Assembly (NCBI GenBank): GCA_037975125.1
Contig: CM075855.1
Location: 83,583,278-83,647,277 of the forward strand
DNA length: 64,000 nucleotides
Direction of reading: 5' to 3'
Source: Latrodectus hesperus
Taxonomy: Eukaryota; Arthropoda; Arachnida; Araneae; Theridiidae
The notes under the pieces are model-generated. The model did no database searches. It saw only the letters and a list, made by a program, of their open reading frames with translations, and was not told the DNA's origin. Numbering within the stretch: the first letter of the stretch is position 1; every line of letters begins with the position of its first letter. The translations under genes and the position numbers were made by a program. Positions 10,931 through 22,632 of this stretch are shown piece by piece.

Positions 10931-12306
10931 TTATCATATCATTGCAATTAATTGTTTTGTACATCATTAAAAAACTCATAATTCATTCAGACGTAATAAA
11001 GTGTTTACGGTTTAATTTGGTTGCAAGCGACTTATTTTGATATTAATCATTTCGTTTACGATTTTATTGTAAAATAAAGAATATCAATGTGTTTCATTAT
11101 TTATAGCATTAAAATTCATCGAATTTAATCAAATATTTATTTAATAAGAACACAGATTATTTGCATCATTCATACTTTTTTCCTTTACTCATGCAACTTT
11201 TGTACAGTAAAAAATATAGAATAGGGCCAAATTTATTTTATAAATTTGTCTCTTTATTAAAAAATTATTAATAAAATTTACTGTAATGAAACGTGAAAAT
11301 ATCTATAAATGTATATTTATATTAAGTAATTCCTTGTATTTTGAATAAAAAATTTGAGAATGTGATTAATTAGCTCAAAAAGATACTTTTACAATTATTA
11401 ATTACGCATACAATTTTCAGGTTCTATTTTTAACAAGTCTTTCAAGAGATCTGAATTAATTTTTAAGTCAATATATGAAAACAGGAAAAAGTCAACAGCA
11501 GTTGTTTGCCAGTCATTCTAATACAGATTTGGCTGATTTGTGCAAATAATTAATCAATAATCACGAATGATTAAAGACAAATTGCGTCTTACGAATTTTA
11601 TTTCGTCTTTGTTTATAATTTTCATCAATAACAAATATATCACGTAGAAAATTAAATCTTTCAAAGATATCTCAATATATATTTTATTATCTTATTTGTA
11701 ATTTTAATTTATAATAACCAATGTTTATAAATCTGATAATAATTTTCAAAATTATTTTTTTGAAAATGTTGCATAGTTAAATATCTTAAAACATATTTAT
11801 AAAACTTTCAATAATCATAATTTACCAAATTTTAACATTAATAACAAAATTTTAAATTCATTCATTTAATTTCATAATGTATAAGATAAGAAAGAGTTCA
11901 TACATTCATTACTAATTTAAAAAAGTATGAGCATAACATTCATAACAGACCTTATAATTTTTTCAAGGTAACTTATGCACTAAATACAATTTTATTTTCT
12001 GTTTGGAATTTATATATTAGCAAATTCACACAAAAATATCTTGTATAAATGTTTTAATAATTTTATCAAATTTTTGTCTTGCTTATAAGAGAAAACAGAT
12101 AAAAAAATATATAATTTTTTCAATTAAAATAAATTTCGGAAGTAAAATATCGGTTCTTATTTTCTGTTAGATCAATAGAGTTCTTAGAAAGAGAATAGCC
12201 TGTTTCTTCTTTTCTGTTTAGTAAATAAAGTTGTCAGAAATTTCATTCCGTGACAGCAATACTCTGTCGCACATTTTGCTCTTTCAAGATTATTTTATAA
12301 ATAGGT
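10931..12306. other. AT-rich stretch, nothing recognised
   Basis: No coding segment or element end seen. The part just below 12307 would be the 3' flank of the minus-strand gene at 12.3 kb, but I cannot choose a polyadenylation signal with confidence in such AT-rich sequence. Confidence 0.45.
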
Positions 12307-12645
12307 TCATTCCATTCGTTTTCCTTTTTTCAGCTGTCTGCATTGTCGAGTCACGTAGTCGTACTTGTAGCCAGCTGCGCAGCGTGTTGAAGTTGCTGAA
12401 GTTCCCAGGTATGGTGTGCAGCCAGTGTTGCCAAACAGACCGCAAAATGGACGAGATAAACCTTGGACCAAAAATATTTGGCGCACGGGAAGGGATCTTT
12501 TCAATCTAAAATTTCTGGAACTGTCTCCATAACTTCCTAAATCAATCCGATTTTGACTAGAATTCCTGATGAATCTTCCATAGACATTTGTATTCGTCAA
12601 ACAGCAAACTGTAATTGCAATGAAGAAAGCCGTTATAGGCGTCAT
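12307..12645 (-). CDS. Small secreted cysteine-containing precursor protein (112 aa)
   Basis: A complete ATG-to-stop ORF of clearly higher GC than its surroundings. Residues 1-23 form a signal peptide with a hydrophobic core (ITAFFIAITVCCL). A basic propeptide-like stretch follows, with a furin-type site RLKR at 47-50. The remaining roughly 62 residues carry four cysteines (68, 76, 89, 102). The C-terminus has G-K-R (108-110), which in neuropeptide precursors can mark amidation; here it is only suggestive. The segment C-A-A-G-Y-K-Y-D...C (89-102) resembles C-A-G-E-R-Y-D...C at the end of the 28 kb protein. I do not recognise the family. It is probably an extracellular peptide or a small secreted ectodomain. 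No intron is needed, and no close gene neighbours exist. Confidence 0.65.
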   Translation of the reverse strand: MTPITAFFIAITVCCLTNTNVYGRFIRNSSQNRIDLGSYGDSSRNFRLKRSLPVRQIFLVQGLSRPFCGLFGNTGCTPYLGTSATSTRCAAGYKYDYVTRQCRQLKKGKRME

Positions 12646-12659
12646 GTCATTCTTTTACA

Positions 12660-14026
12660 ATAGCTTGATGAAGGGTAGGTTAATTTCTCTATCATCAATG
12701 AGTATTTAATCAGAAACTAGCTATTTTCAGAAGTATGGTGCAGTATTAGGAAAAATCAGTCATTTGAGAAAATCTCTTTAGTTTGAACGTCCTGAAAAAA
12801 GTAACATAATTTGTAAAATCATTCTATAGTATTATTACCACAGATCATTTTCCAACATAATCATCACTTTCAACATTAAAATCACATTATGTTAAAAATA
12901 TAATACATGCAGTAAATGAAAATTCAAAATATATTAAAATACTTCTTAAATAAGAACTATAGATACTGGAACATTTACTTGCTTTTTTTTGAGAAACTTG
13001 AATACATAATAAAACTTAACTTAAAAATATTAAATTATTAACTTAAAAATATTAAATTATTACAAAACATTTTAATTTTAAAATTAAACTATGAATAAAA
13101 ACTGATTTCCTATACATTGATGAAAATTTTAATTGGAAATTCCAATTGGATTTTTTTTGTCCTTATAAGTGTGTACCGAGGTTTTTAACACGTACTTATG
13201 AGCTGTTCGGGTTTTTATCTCACCCAGAGGTGAAATATTTTCATATGTGATTGAATGAATGTATTTGAGCAACATTATTTTTCGAACGTATAACATAAAT
13301 AAATTTACAGAATAGCATTTTAAGTTACGCTATTATACATTTTACAAGTAAAATTGTGGGGAGCAGATTTTATATATATTCTGTAATTGTTTAGATGGTT
13401 TTTAACTCAACAAAATCTAGAATATATGTATTACGTAGTTTAAATAATACACACTAACACAAAAATTATTTCATTTGTTACGTAGAAATGGCATATTTAA
13501 ACCAAGAAATTATATTATTTTTAAAATTCAGCCCAAAAAAATACTAGATAACTAGATATTTCTTCTATCTACCTAAAGGACTTTTTTATGGAAACTCGTA
13601 TTTGAAGGAGGTCACATAACTAATAATTATTACTAATCCATATAATAATACATCAGTCAGACTTAATTGACTATTAACTATTGTAACTAGTTAATGATAG
13701 TTAATATAGATGGTTATATTACTATTAATCATTATAGATGTTTATCAAAATAATGTGTATACTTGTAAATAAACGCGGTGACACTTAAGAATATATCTAG
13801 CAAACATTGAAATGTCCTAGAGATATGAGTTTTATTAGTTTTATTTTAATGCAAAAAAGCGTTGTGTAAATTGTATATATCTTGGATTTCTATCAAAAGC
13901 ATAAAATGTTAGGTATCACAGATGTTCAAATATGTCAACTTATAGATGTCCCAATCAGCTTAAATAACTGTGGTCAAAACATTCGAGCTTTCCTGCGCTT
14001 TTAGAGATCGATATATTAAATCTCGA
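12660..14026. other. AT-rich stretch with small dyads, nothing recognised
   Basis: Around 13660-13740 there are several short interlocking palindromes of the ACTAGTTAA/TTAACTA kind. No gene or element terminus was found. Confidence 0.4.
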
Positions 14027-14790
14027 TTACGTACACTCACGGACAAGCTTGGCAAAGAAAAATTGTGGACTGAAGGGTAGAATCTGCTGTTGTGCTGTTG
14101 TTTCTGATCCCCGTGACCAGCAGTGCGAGATCAGATCCATGAGTTCATTCACCCTGAAGAAATCCATTACTAAGAGGGGGTCTAAATCAGGTCTTGCCTG
14201 GTAAAATCCCAAACGAAATAATATGAGCCCAGGGAAGGCTTGTGCAGAAGAGCATCTAGTGTAGGTTTCGAAGTGTGTACTGCTTCCAAAAAAAAATCAT
14301 TGATGACAAAGGACTACTAACGAAACTAGTAAAAACAGTTTGATCTCGTCTACTGTTGCCCTGAAATAAGGAGATACCAGGGCACCTACTCTGATACCAA
14401 GGATGTACTGGCAGGACCCCTCCATATGGCCCTATTCATTGCCTTATATTTAGAAAATAATTCCATATAAGTAAGAAGTGCCACAGCAAGCATTAAGATC
14501 TCGCCAGCACCAGCTTTTGCCACACTGTCCGCTATTTCATTTCCGGCAATGTTGACATGGGACACAATCCACTGGAAGTTGATCCGATGAGAAAAGCAAA
14601 ATTGTTTTAGTTTCCTCATGATGTTTCCACCTATACTATTCCTCACGTTATACCAATCAGCCAAGCGCTGGATAGTATTACTACTATCCGAAAAGATCTA
14701 AACATCCTTTAGCAGCGGTGAAGGAGAATCTAAATATGCAATATATATCATAATATTTGTATCCGCAACTTGGCGGCAATGTAATTCGAT
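14027..14790 (-). pseudogene. Non-LTR retrotransposon (LINE) RNase H and C-terminal relic
   Basis: Reading the minus strand from about 14790, a frame gives IFSDSSNTIQRLADWYNVRN. The block FQWIVSHVNIAGNEIADSVA follows, which is the C-terminal signature of the RNase H domain found in Jockey/I-type LINEs. After frame damage, DPLLVMDFFRVNELMDLI (near 14200-14100) matches the very C-terminus common to arthropod LINEs of this type. The reverse transcriptase domain is absent, so this is a 5'-truncated dead copy. Several stops interrupt it. Confidence 0.85.
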
Positions 14791-14909
14791 TTATTTTATT
14801 AAATTTTATTTATTATTATTTTATTTATCACTGTCAAACATTACTATTTACACAAAGTTTGAAGTTCGTAAAGTGCACATTTTTTTGAGTATTATAAAAA
14901 CATTTTGAA

Positions 14910-15245
14910 CTACTTCCATACAAAAAAGTATTGTTCATCCATCATATAGCCAATCAAATTGCTTCTACATGTCTTACACTTTAGAGTCATCCAATGAGAA
15001 ACACAGTTATAAAAACAATGCGTGTTATACCTACTTTTGATTGTATTGAAGCGGATTGTAATGTCTAAAGTGAAAATAACTAAATCATGGTTGAATTCAA
15101 TCAACATCGGGATTCCCCAGTGCCAATAACTATAGTTAGGAGAGTTAGGAGACACTTTCATAAACACAACATTTACGGCAGAATAACAATCCTCAAGACT
15201 TTTGTCACAGACTATAATGCCAAACATCAACTTCAGTGATATCAC
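14910..15245 (-). CDS. Unassigned ORF or exon, 112 codons
   Basis: An uninterrupted frame with fairly balanced composition. It contains CKTCRSNLIGYMMDEQ near its end and six further cysteines or aromatic-rich patches. It has no ATG at the listed start (the codon is GTG), so if real it is an internal or last exon. An acceptor-like CTCCTAG lies upstream near 15271, but the frame after it begins with TAA, which argues against that junction. I recognise no domain. It may be part of an unrecognised transposon or a host exon. Confidence 0.25.
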   Translation of the reverse strand: MISLKLMFGIIVCDKSLEDCYSAVNVVFMKVSPNSPNYSYWHWGIPMLIEFNHDLVIFTLDITIRFNTIKSRYNTHCFYNCVSHWMTLKCKTCRSNLIGYMMDEQYFFVWK

Positions 15246-15308
15246 ATCACAAAACTTTGTCGATTACTAGGAGAAAAAATTTGGAACCATTTTTTTATAT
15301 TATTCCTC

Positions 15309-15443
15309 TTAACAAATGTGAAAGTTTTTGAATATCTGTGCTAGCGTATGATCATGATTCCAACTATTAAGCAGATCTATCGTACACTGGTCAACCGTGT
15401 TGTGATTTTCTGTTTTCCTAATCGTAACCCTGAAATAAAAAGG
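15309..15443 (-). CDS. Candidate terminal exon, unassigned
   Basis: A good 3' splice site (pyrimidine tract ending TTTATTTCAG near 15433) precedes a frame reading VTIRKTENHNTVDQCTIDLL, which ends with a stop at 15309. A donor-like G|GTAAGTCC lies upstream on the same strand near 15602. The encoded peptide is not recognised. A small gene with short exons is possible here, but splice-like sites are frequent in such sequence. Confidence 0.25.
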   Translation of the reverse strand, partial: PFYFRVTIRKTENHNTVDQCTIDLLNSWNHDHTLAQIFKNFHIC

Positions 15444-15549
15444 ATTACTGAAAATAAGTTTTAACTGACCAAGCTTATCGTTGTAACCAATGTAGTCTCC
15501 AACAGGAACCAATTGTTTTCTGTAGTCTCCAACAGGAAACAAATCTTAC

Positions 15550-17874
15550 ATTATGGAATTTTGCAGCATGGTAATGCTTTTATTCATATTGTGGGACTTA
15601 CCCAATCTTAATTTGAAGAAAACGTGGTTAAAGTAAAGCATTTATCTTGGTCTACACAATTTTTTATTTCAATATGTTGGAATCGTTACAGTATATTTTG
15701 AAGTGCTTAATCCGGAATATCTCCTTCACTTTCATTGTTTCTGGAACTTTGACAAGAAAGGTACAGTACAATTCTAAATACTCTTTAATGTATGTATCAT
15801 TCAATTTTCAAGCGAATGCATCTTCTTTTACATGCTAATGATAGTTCTGTGCCCTATTTTAGTAAATGATTCCTTACAAATCTTAGGTATTTTTATTTTG
15901 GTAACCACCTATATATATATATATATATATATAATTCTGTACATTAGAGATAAGAGTATGTTAAACTAAATAGGCATTTATTTAGCCGAACAGCAAAATG
16001 AGAAAAATTAGAAGTGATTTTCTAAATCATAGCTTCCGCGTGGCCCGTGTTCATATGTCATAAGGGGTGTTGGCAAAAACACCCCAAGTACCTATCCTAA
16101 TTTATTTGGATTCAAAAAACAGAAATACAACCTTCATCACGAATTCTCAAACAAAGATTCTGCTCAGGCCTGTGACTTCACATTTTGGAGCGCATGTTGC
16201 ACTTGCTCTAGGCCATCATGATCATTTCATGTACATGATTTTAGCATATTGTTGATAGCTTAGCAACTAAAAGTTATTATAAGGGATCTTTTGATCATCC
16301 ATTAAAGTCTTTCCCCAGAAGGATAATTTTATAAAGGGAATTGTATTTACTTGTTGCTAATTAAGAAACCCTAACAACCCTCAGTCACTCACTAGACACA
16401 TATGCATACAAAAAAGAAAGAAAGAAAAAAATATCCATAATTGGGACATTTTATTCCATTTGGAAGAACGCCATCTTATTATTAGATTATGCTTTTGACG
16501 AAGGGGAGTAGATAGTTTAAAGCTTAATTTTAAGGTTATGGTTGTCCAATCTGCAGTGATACTTCTGGGATATCAAACAAATTTTCCTAGAGTACGGTAC
16601 TCAGAAAAACAAAGAGTGAGGAAACTTGTCTTGAATTATATTAATGTTGATAAATTCTGTTTTAACCAAATATGTAGTTTCCAATTAAAGAAATCCAGAA
16701 AAAGATAAAAAGAAAAGAATAGTACTTAGAAAATATATTACTCACCTACTTAGAATGAGTAAAAGCACGCAACAACTAACTTCAAAGAAATGATGCCACT
16801 TTTTTAGTTAAATGTAATTTCCCTCGGTAAAATTCACAGTTCTCTAGCATTACTGTCTTTGTGGAAATCAGAAGCGAGAAACTATTTAAATCATAGAAAT
16901 GTGCGTATATAATCTTCTTATATATACTTAAAACACAAAAAGTTATTTTTTAAACAAATATTGTTTCCAGAAAAGAAAGCATTTACGTCATACTGGCGAA
17001 AAAAATACTTCCAAAAAAACATGCAATTTGTTAAAGGTACTTTTTTTCCCATTCATAAATAATTTTTGCTGCATTTTGTCTTTTAAACAATCATTGTGAT
17101 TCTGCTGTGAATGGGTGTCACTGGAACCGTATTCCTATAAAAATGATTTAATTACCTACAGTCAAGTTTTTTTATAGGAATGATTCAGTCAGAACAAAGG
17201 AAGCTTTAATTTTTTTTAAAGTACTAAAGGACTTTAAATATTTTTCACTCGAAATTATTTCTAAGAATACTTTTTAATGACTAGAAAATAAGAAATTTTT
17301 TAAACTAGCCAATTTTTATTTAGGTAAATATCATTGCAGTTTTTTTATTTTCTGATGGATTGTATCATACTTTAAAGAAGCCCTCCTATTTGAAGCAATT
17401 ATTTTATTGAACTAATCCCAATAATTTTTGTTTTTAGTCCTTTTCGATAAAATCTTAAATTTGATAAATTAATACATAATTCTAATAAATTATTAATTTA
17501 TTAAAAAAGCCCATGTCTGATTAATTAAGGATAATATAGTCAGTGAGATGTTTTTCTAGATTATGGTCAGTAGCAAATAATTTTACATATTTCAAAAGAA
17601 ATGAAACTTTTGAAGTTTATTTACTTGAGAATTGATGCGCTTGATTGTAGTAAATTATTGTGATAAATTATTCGAATATACCATAATTGAAAATTTAAAT
17701 TAGAATACCTCAATAAATTATTCCAATTTAATTATTCAATATTTTCGAAGTGAATCAATAGCAGCGGGAACTTTTTCTAAGTCTTTGTAAAATGGCTTAA
17801 AAAATTTCGGTATTTTTCCATTTTGCCAAAGCAGGTGATATGTCGTAAAATGTATTTCTAACAGAAAAGAAATA
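15550..17874. other. No supported gene
   Basis: Contains a short (TA)n run near 15911-15934 and a GC-richer patch near 16020-16230 with an unremarkable ORF. Nothing further was recognised. Confidence 0.4.
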
Positions 17875-17891
17875 CAGTGTCATCAGAAATA

Positions 17892-18944
17892 CAATCCCTC
17901 TCCACTTCGCGCTACATATTTTGCTGCTTCAGTGCTACGCGGGTCTTTCCAAAATATTCATCAAAAAATAAAAATGAAAAAATACAACCACGTAGGCAAC
18001 CACATTGCGGAAAAGAGCTTTGTTTTATGTTGATGTGCTACAGAGAAGGGATCGCTGCATGTCAAACAAAGAGATGACATGACTCAGAGTACATATCACA
18101 GGCTCTCATAAAGGTCCGTGATTGAAAAGGGGAGAAAGATCGACCAATGAAAGCACTGTGAGCCTGGCTCACATCATAAGGATGAAAGATTTGTCGACAT
18201 GACATAAGACGACATCAGCGCCTTTATCAATTGGTACTCAGTCCGACTGACCTATGAATATCTCCTTTAGATGACAAAGTCTGCAAGTGAGTAAGAAAAT
18301 GAATAGGAAGACGAGGAAGAAACTGAAAAACTTGGCCTTACCCTGGAGAATTTGCAACAATAGTGCAACATGGCAAGAGCGATACAACAATTTGCACAAG
18401 ACATTGACAACAATATGGTTCTATCTGTCGAGTTCAGCAATCACGTTGACGGGGTTATGTTCTTGCACAGAGGAATTTTGAAGGAAAAGGAAAAAAAAAC
18501 AAAGATAACTACCCATCAGCATGTTTCTCTCCCAGGTAAAGCTCCCGGCTCTACCGTCAGCGCCTCTAGCAGAAGAGTCTCTCCGAGTGAGCCTATAGCT
18601 TCTACGAGTCAAGTGAGAGCCTCTCCTTTGCCACCCATACAAGACTCTTCGCCTCTTTCAAAAAGTAATTAAACTTTGTAATTAACCTTATTAATAAGCC
18701 ATGACACGTTTAGTATATTGTAATTATTTTATATCAGAAATATATTGTTGTATTAGAAGTAAATACATATATTGTTGTAATTTTTATCTTAAATGTGCAA
18801 AGTATAAATACTGTTTACATATTTAAGACATCCGCGTGTACCCGCATACACGAATATTCCTAGGGGTCAAATCCTACTTCGCGGTTTTTCAGCTTTCTCC
18901 GAAGGTCCTGGTCCTCATCAACCGCGAAAAACGAGGGATCACTG
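17892..18944 (+). mobile_element. Pogo/Tigger-type element, internally deleted
   Basis: The right end reads (on the minus strand) CAGTGATCCCTCGTTTTTCG followed by CGGTTGATGAGG, and is flanked by TA at 18945-18946. The left end has the same CA..ATCCCTC..C.CTTCGCG sequence, preceded by TA at 17890-17891. A nearby CAGTG at 17875 is an alternative left end. About 1.05 kb remains. The catalytic part of the transposase is missing, and only its C-terminal tail (18370-18672) is retained. Confidence 0.75.
18300..18672 (+). pseudogene. Tigger/pogo transposase C-terminal tail
   Basis: The frame reads AIQQFAQDIDNNMVLSVEFS, then GILKEKEKKTKITTHQH, and a Ser/Pro-rich end ASPLPPIQDSSPLSKSN before TAA at 18670. 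Acidic residues precede it in broken frames from about 18287. This low-complexity acidic, then Lys-rich, then Ser/Pro tail is typical of the end of Tigger-like (CENP-B-related) transposases. There is no helix-turn-helix and no DDE domain, so it cannot be active. The ATG at 18370 is only the first Met of the open segment, not a true start. Confidence 0.6.
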
Positions 18945-18946
18945 TA

Positions 18947-19683
18947 CAGTAAAATTCCTATTATCTAAATTCCGTCTATCCAAATCACTTTCAGAATTTT
19001 AGGAAATTAAATTAGATTGAAGAATAGATGGAAAATGAGGAACAAGAAGAAGCTCAAGAAAAGAAAAGAGAAGATTAAAACAACGTGTCACTTTAAAAAT
19101 TCAGAAACATTCTTTTGAAAATTCCTGGATGTTCAGAAGTTATGTCTTTAAGATATAGGAGAAGGAATTAGGAATCAGACAGTGTATTTCAAATTGCAAA
19201 TGATGGTCAATTGATTGAAAGTGTCGAGGGAGAAGATGAATTTATTGTGTAAGTTGAAACAGGTTATCAGTTAGTGAAACATTTGTCGGATTTGAAACAG
19301 CTTCGAAGTGGTTAGAGCGTCAGCCTGAGTGTGGTCATATGCAAATTTCCATTACCAAACGCGGATGCACGAATTAGCATCCTGAAAACGGATAAAAGCC
19401 GTGATCTTATTCTGAACGAAGTATTCAGCAAACAATGTTTTTCATTTACTGCACTGTACACACGTATTAATGTAAAGCATTTATAAGTACCTTAACACAT
19501 GTAAAATTGTTGCCTTTTTATTAAATTCTTTGTCTTTGACACTATATAGTTTTTTCTCCCATTTCAATTTACAATAATTAATTAAAATAGACCCTTTTTA
19601 CGAAAAAAAATCCAATTAACTGAATTTTTAGTTATCCGTATAGGAGCAAGTCCTAATTGGTTCGGACTATTGGAGTTCCACTG
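18947..19683 (+). mobile_element. Second pogo/Tigger-type element abutting the first
   Basis: Ends CAGTAAAATTCCTATTATCT (from 18947) and, on the minus strand, CAGTGGAACTCCAATAGTCC (to 19683) are imperfect inverted repeats of the Tigger style. Each is flanked by TA (18945-18946 and 19684-19685). The interior keeps one transposase fragment, GFETASKWLERQPECGHMQ (about 19280-19345), resembling the A.EAL.WLE.Q....Q motif near the transposase C-terminus. The length of 737 bp marks it as a deletion derivative. Its left TA is the right TA of the preceding element. Confidence 0.75.
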
Positions 19684-19689
19684 TATCAC

Positions 19690-22344
19690 AAATTGCAGTT
19701 TTTACTGTCATTGTTTTTAACTTTTTGCTCTTTACAAACATTGAAGTTTTTTCAATTCAACAAATAATGAAAAAATATTTTTGCCTTAAAATATTTTTTC
19801 AAGTAACAGTTTTTATTTCTTTACCTCTTTTCTGTGAGTTGGCACCAAATATGTTAACACTACGAGATTAGCACCGGCACAGTGAAATAGCATCAAAATG
19901 TTTTCTTTTGAATGATTTAAAAGTAAATTAAAACGCGTGTTTAGTTTATAATAATAATAAAACTCACTATGAAAATACAAGTAAACGAAATCTGAGTAGT
20001 TTAAATTACTCATTGAATTAAAAATGTGAAAGCAGATGTACTGAAATTTCAGTAACTAAAAATTAAAGATGAACGACTAAATAATATGTTTTGTTAGCAA
20101 AGAGACTAGAAATGGTAAATTGTAGAAAAGATGACCAATATTAATTTGTTAACAAGAACGATACAGAAGCCATTATTTTGTGTCACTGTACAAAAATGTT
20201 GATTTTTGAGAAATTACTTCCAATATTTAAGGAAAAAAAGTTTATTCTTTTCCTAATAAAGAGAAAAATTGGGAGGAAAACGACCCATAAAGTTAGCTTT
20301 ATTTTTTATAAAAACAAAATAAAAGAATTATTTTCATTGAAAGGCTTGAATGTAATTCATTTAGATTACTAAATGTAATTCATTAGATTAAACCTGTGAA
20401 ATATAAGTTGAAAATAACAACTCCTCAATAACGCGTCGATTGTTATCTGCTATTTCTAAAGATCTTCAATACATGGATTCGCTATGTTTACTTACTATAT
20501 AAGAAGCAAATTCTTTGCAACTTATATATACTATTACTAATTACTAAATTAAATTACAAAATAAATATAAAAAGAGGACTACTGCACTCTACTATTGTGT
20601 GTGTGCGAACGAATATGGTTATTCTTCAGTGAAATTCCTATCATGTCATAAAGACATAAGTTAAATTCATGTGGTGGTTGAATTATAAAGCTGCGAGTTT
20701 GTTAGCAAATACTATATAACAGGGAATATGCAATGTTAAATGTGATCACAACTAAGCAAGTTATACAGCAATGGCTTCGAAAACCTTACGCAGCTCTTAA
20801 TTGAATCAAGAATCATTTAATTTTATGCTTTTCTCTGAAGAACAATAAAGTTCTTAAAATTGAAGCATCGATTACAAACGAGCTATGACCATCTTAGAGA
20901 ACTTCTTCTGTCATTTTTAACTAAAGAACTGAACAAAGGAATGTCATTAGAAACAACTATAATTTTTATTTGTTAAATATTTTTTATTTCGTTGAATATT
21001 TTATCTTATATTATTTTTAATGTATTGAAATTTCGTTATTAAAATTCTAAAATAGCTATTCCTTTTTTATAATTATATTTCTATTTTATTTTTATTTGAA
21101 TATGTGTGAAAATATTTTTAATTACATTAAATAAAGGATTTTGAGTTATTGCATTTATATATGAATATTTGTTGTCAGATATACAAAGACTAATCTCTCT
21201 CTCTCTCAAAATTTGTAAAACAGTAAGAAAAATCAATGTGTACCATTATAAAATTCATCGATAATGGCGAGTGCATCTCGTTATACAATGACACATATAA
21301 GGCATTTACTAGTCAAAATCACCATTTGTTGTTCAAGCACTCTTTGAATCGCTCATACAAATTTATCAATGTACCTCACAAAGTTTGAAATGATCTGGAT
21401 TTGGTAATTAAGATTACAAAAGGGTGTAGTGTGTGTTGAGCAAAAATAAACTAACTTTACAAAAGCATGTAATGCAGACAGGCCAAAAAAATTAAAAAAA
21501 AAAACAGCAATAGAAAAATATCTACGTAAAGATATATGTTTGTTGAGAGTGAGGTACCATGAAGCACTAAAGACGGTAATGATGCAAAAAATAATGTTAA
21601 ATAAAGCTTTTATGCAACTAAAATTTTGTAGCTTATAATTAAATAAAAAAATAATAATATTAAATTAATAGGTAATATGGACCTAACTACCTTACTGAAT
21701 TGCTAATATCTTAATCATCCAATTGATTTGACCCTAACTTGAAAACCAATATTAACTGTCCATTTTCTATATATTGTAATGTATCAATAACTTACGGACA
21801 TTATTTTTCTTGTATATATTAATGATTATTAATAATGAATAAAAAATATATACTTATACTAGAATCATTGTACCTAATGGAATATTCCAGTTAATTCTTT
21901 TTGACTTGATCTATATATATGTATTGTATTATTGACTAAAATTTCGATTAAACATAGAGCTTAACGATATTGATAATAACCTCTACTATAAATCTGTAAT
22001 TAATTTCAAGCAAATTTTTAAATTGTATAAATATTTTATATGTTTTATTAGCTATATTAATAAATTATATATAATGTAAATCACCATGCAAAAATTCTTG
22101 GGAGTAATCGCGAACCCTTATTATCCATTCTGTCATTATGTGTATCTATAAAACTTAGAGGTGACCAATAATAACAAAAAGAGGTGTTGGCCAGACACAT
22201 TACTCCTCCCTAAGACCAACTTCTTCTGCCTGTTAAATAAAATTTTATGGACATCTACTGCGAAAATGATAATTCAGTTTAATACGGCTCTTTCTCAAAT
22301 CTTATCTTCGCCAAAACAATTTAGCAAGAGCTTCGTCACATGTT
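19690..22344. other. AT-rich stretch, nothing recognised
   Basis: Short ORFs only. There is a small (CT)n run near 21193. No element ends or coding exons were found. Confidence 0.4.
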
Positions 22345-22632
22345 TAAGAAGGACCCGAGTCTCTCTGGTCGGTAAGGGGATCGTTTTTATAAGAAGGTTG
22401 TGAAATCGAATCTCCAGTCTGAACAGAAGACTCGTCGTGTTCACTAAAGGTGGCAGGGGCACATTAAATGCCCCTGCCATCGTGGGTCGTGATCGCAATG
22501 TCCTCCAAGTGAAATGATACCCTTGGCTTGGCAAGTATTCTGCTTCAATATTCTGACTCTTGGTTTTGCTTCAAAATTACGAAGACTTTACCAAGCTATT
22601 TCTATCTTACTAGAGGAGCCCAACTCAGGAAA
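22345..22632 (+). mobile_element. SINE, family with GTCGTGTTCACTAAAGGTGG body (copy 1)
   Basis: Shares TCGTGTTCACTAAAGGTG, CGCAATGTCCTCCAA(G)TGAAATGATACC and a 3' GCTTCAAAATTA(C/T)GAA segment with the minus-strand copy at 25.6-25.9 kb and the split copy at 37.4/43.1 kb. The head resembles a tRNA-derived A and B box region (GTCGGTAAGGGGATCG, then AAATCGAATCTCC) but is degenerate. It ends near CTAGAGGAGCCCAACTCAGG. Confidence 0.8.

Noticed and set aside
12231..12509. 92-codon plus-strand ORF
   Set aside because: It is antisense to the signal-peptide ORF at 12307-12645 and starts without an ATG context of its own.
19290..19400. tRNA-like A box GTGGTTAGAGCGTCAGC
   Set aside because: The same bases encode the Tigger fragment ASKWLERQPEC, and no B box follows at the right distance.
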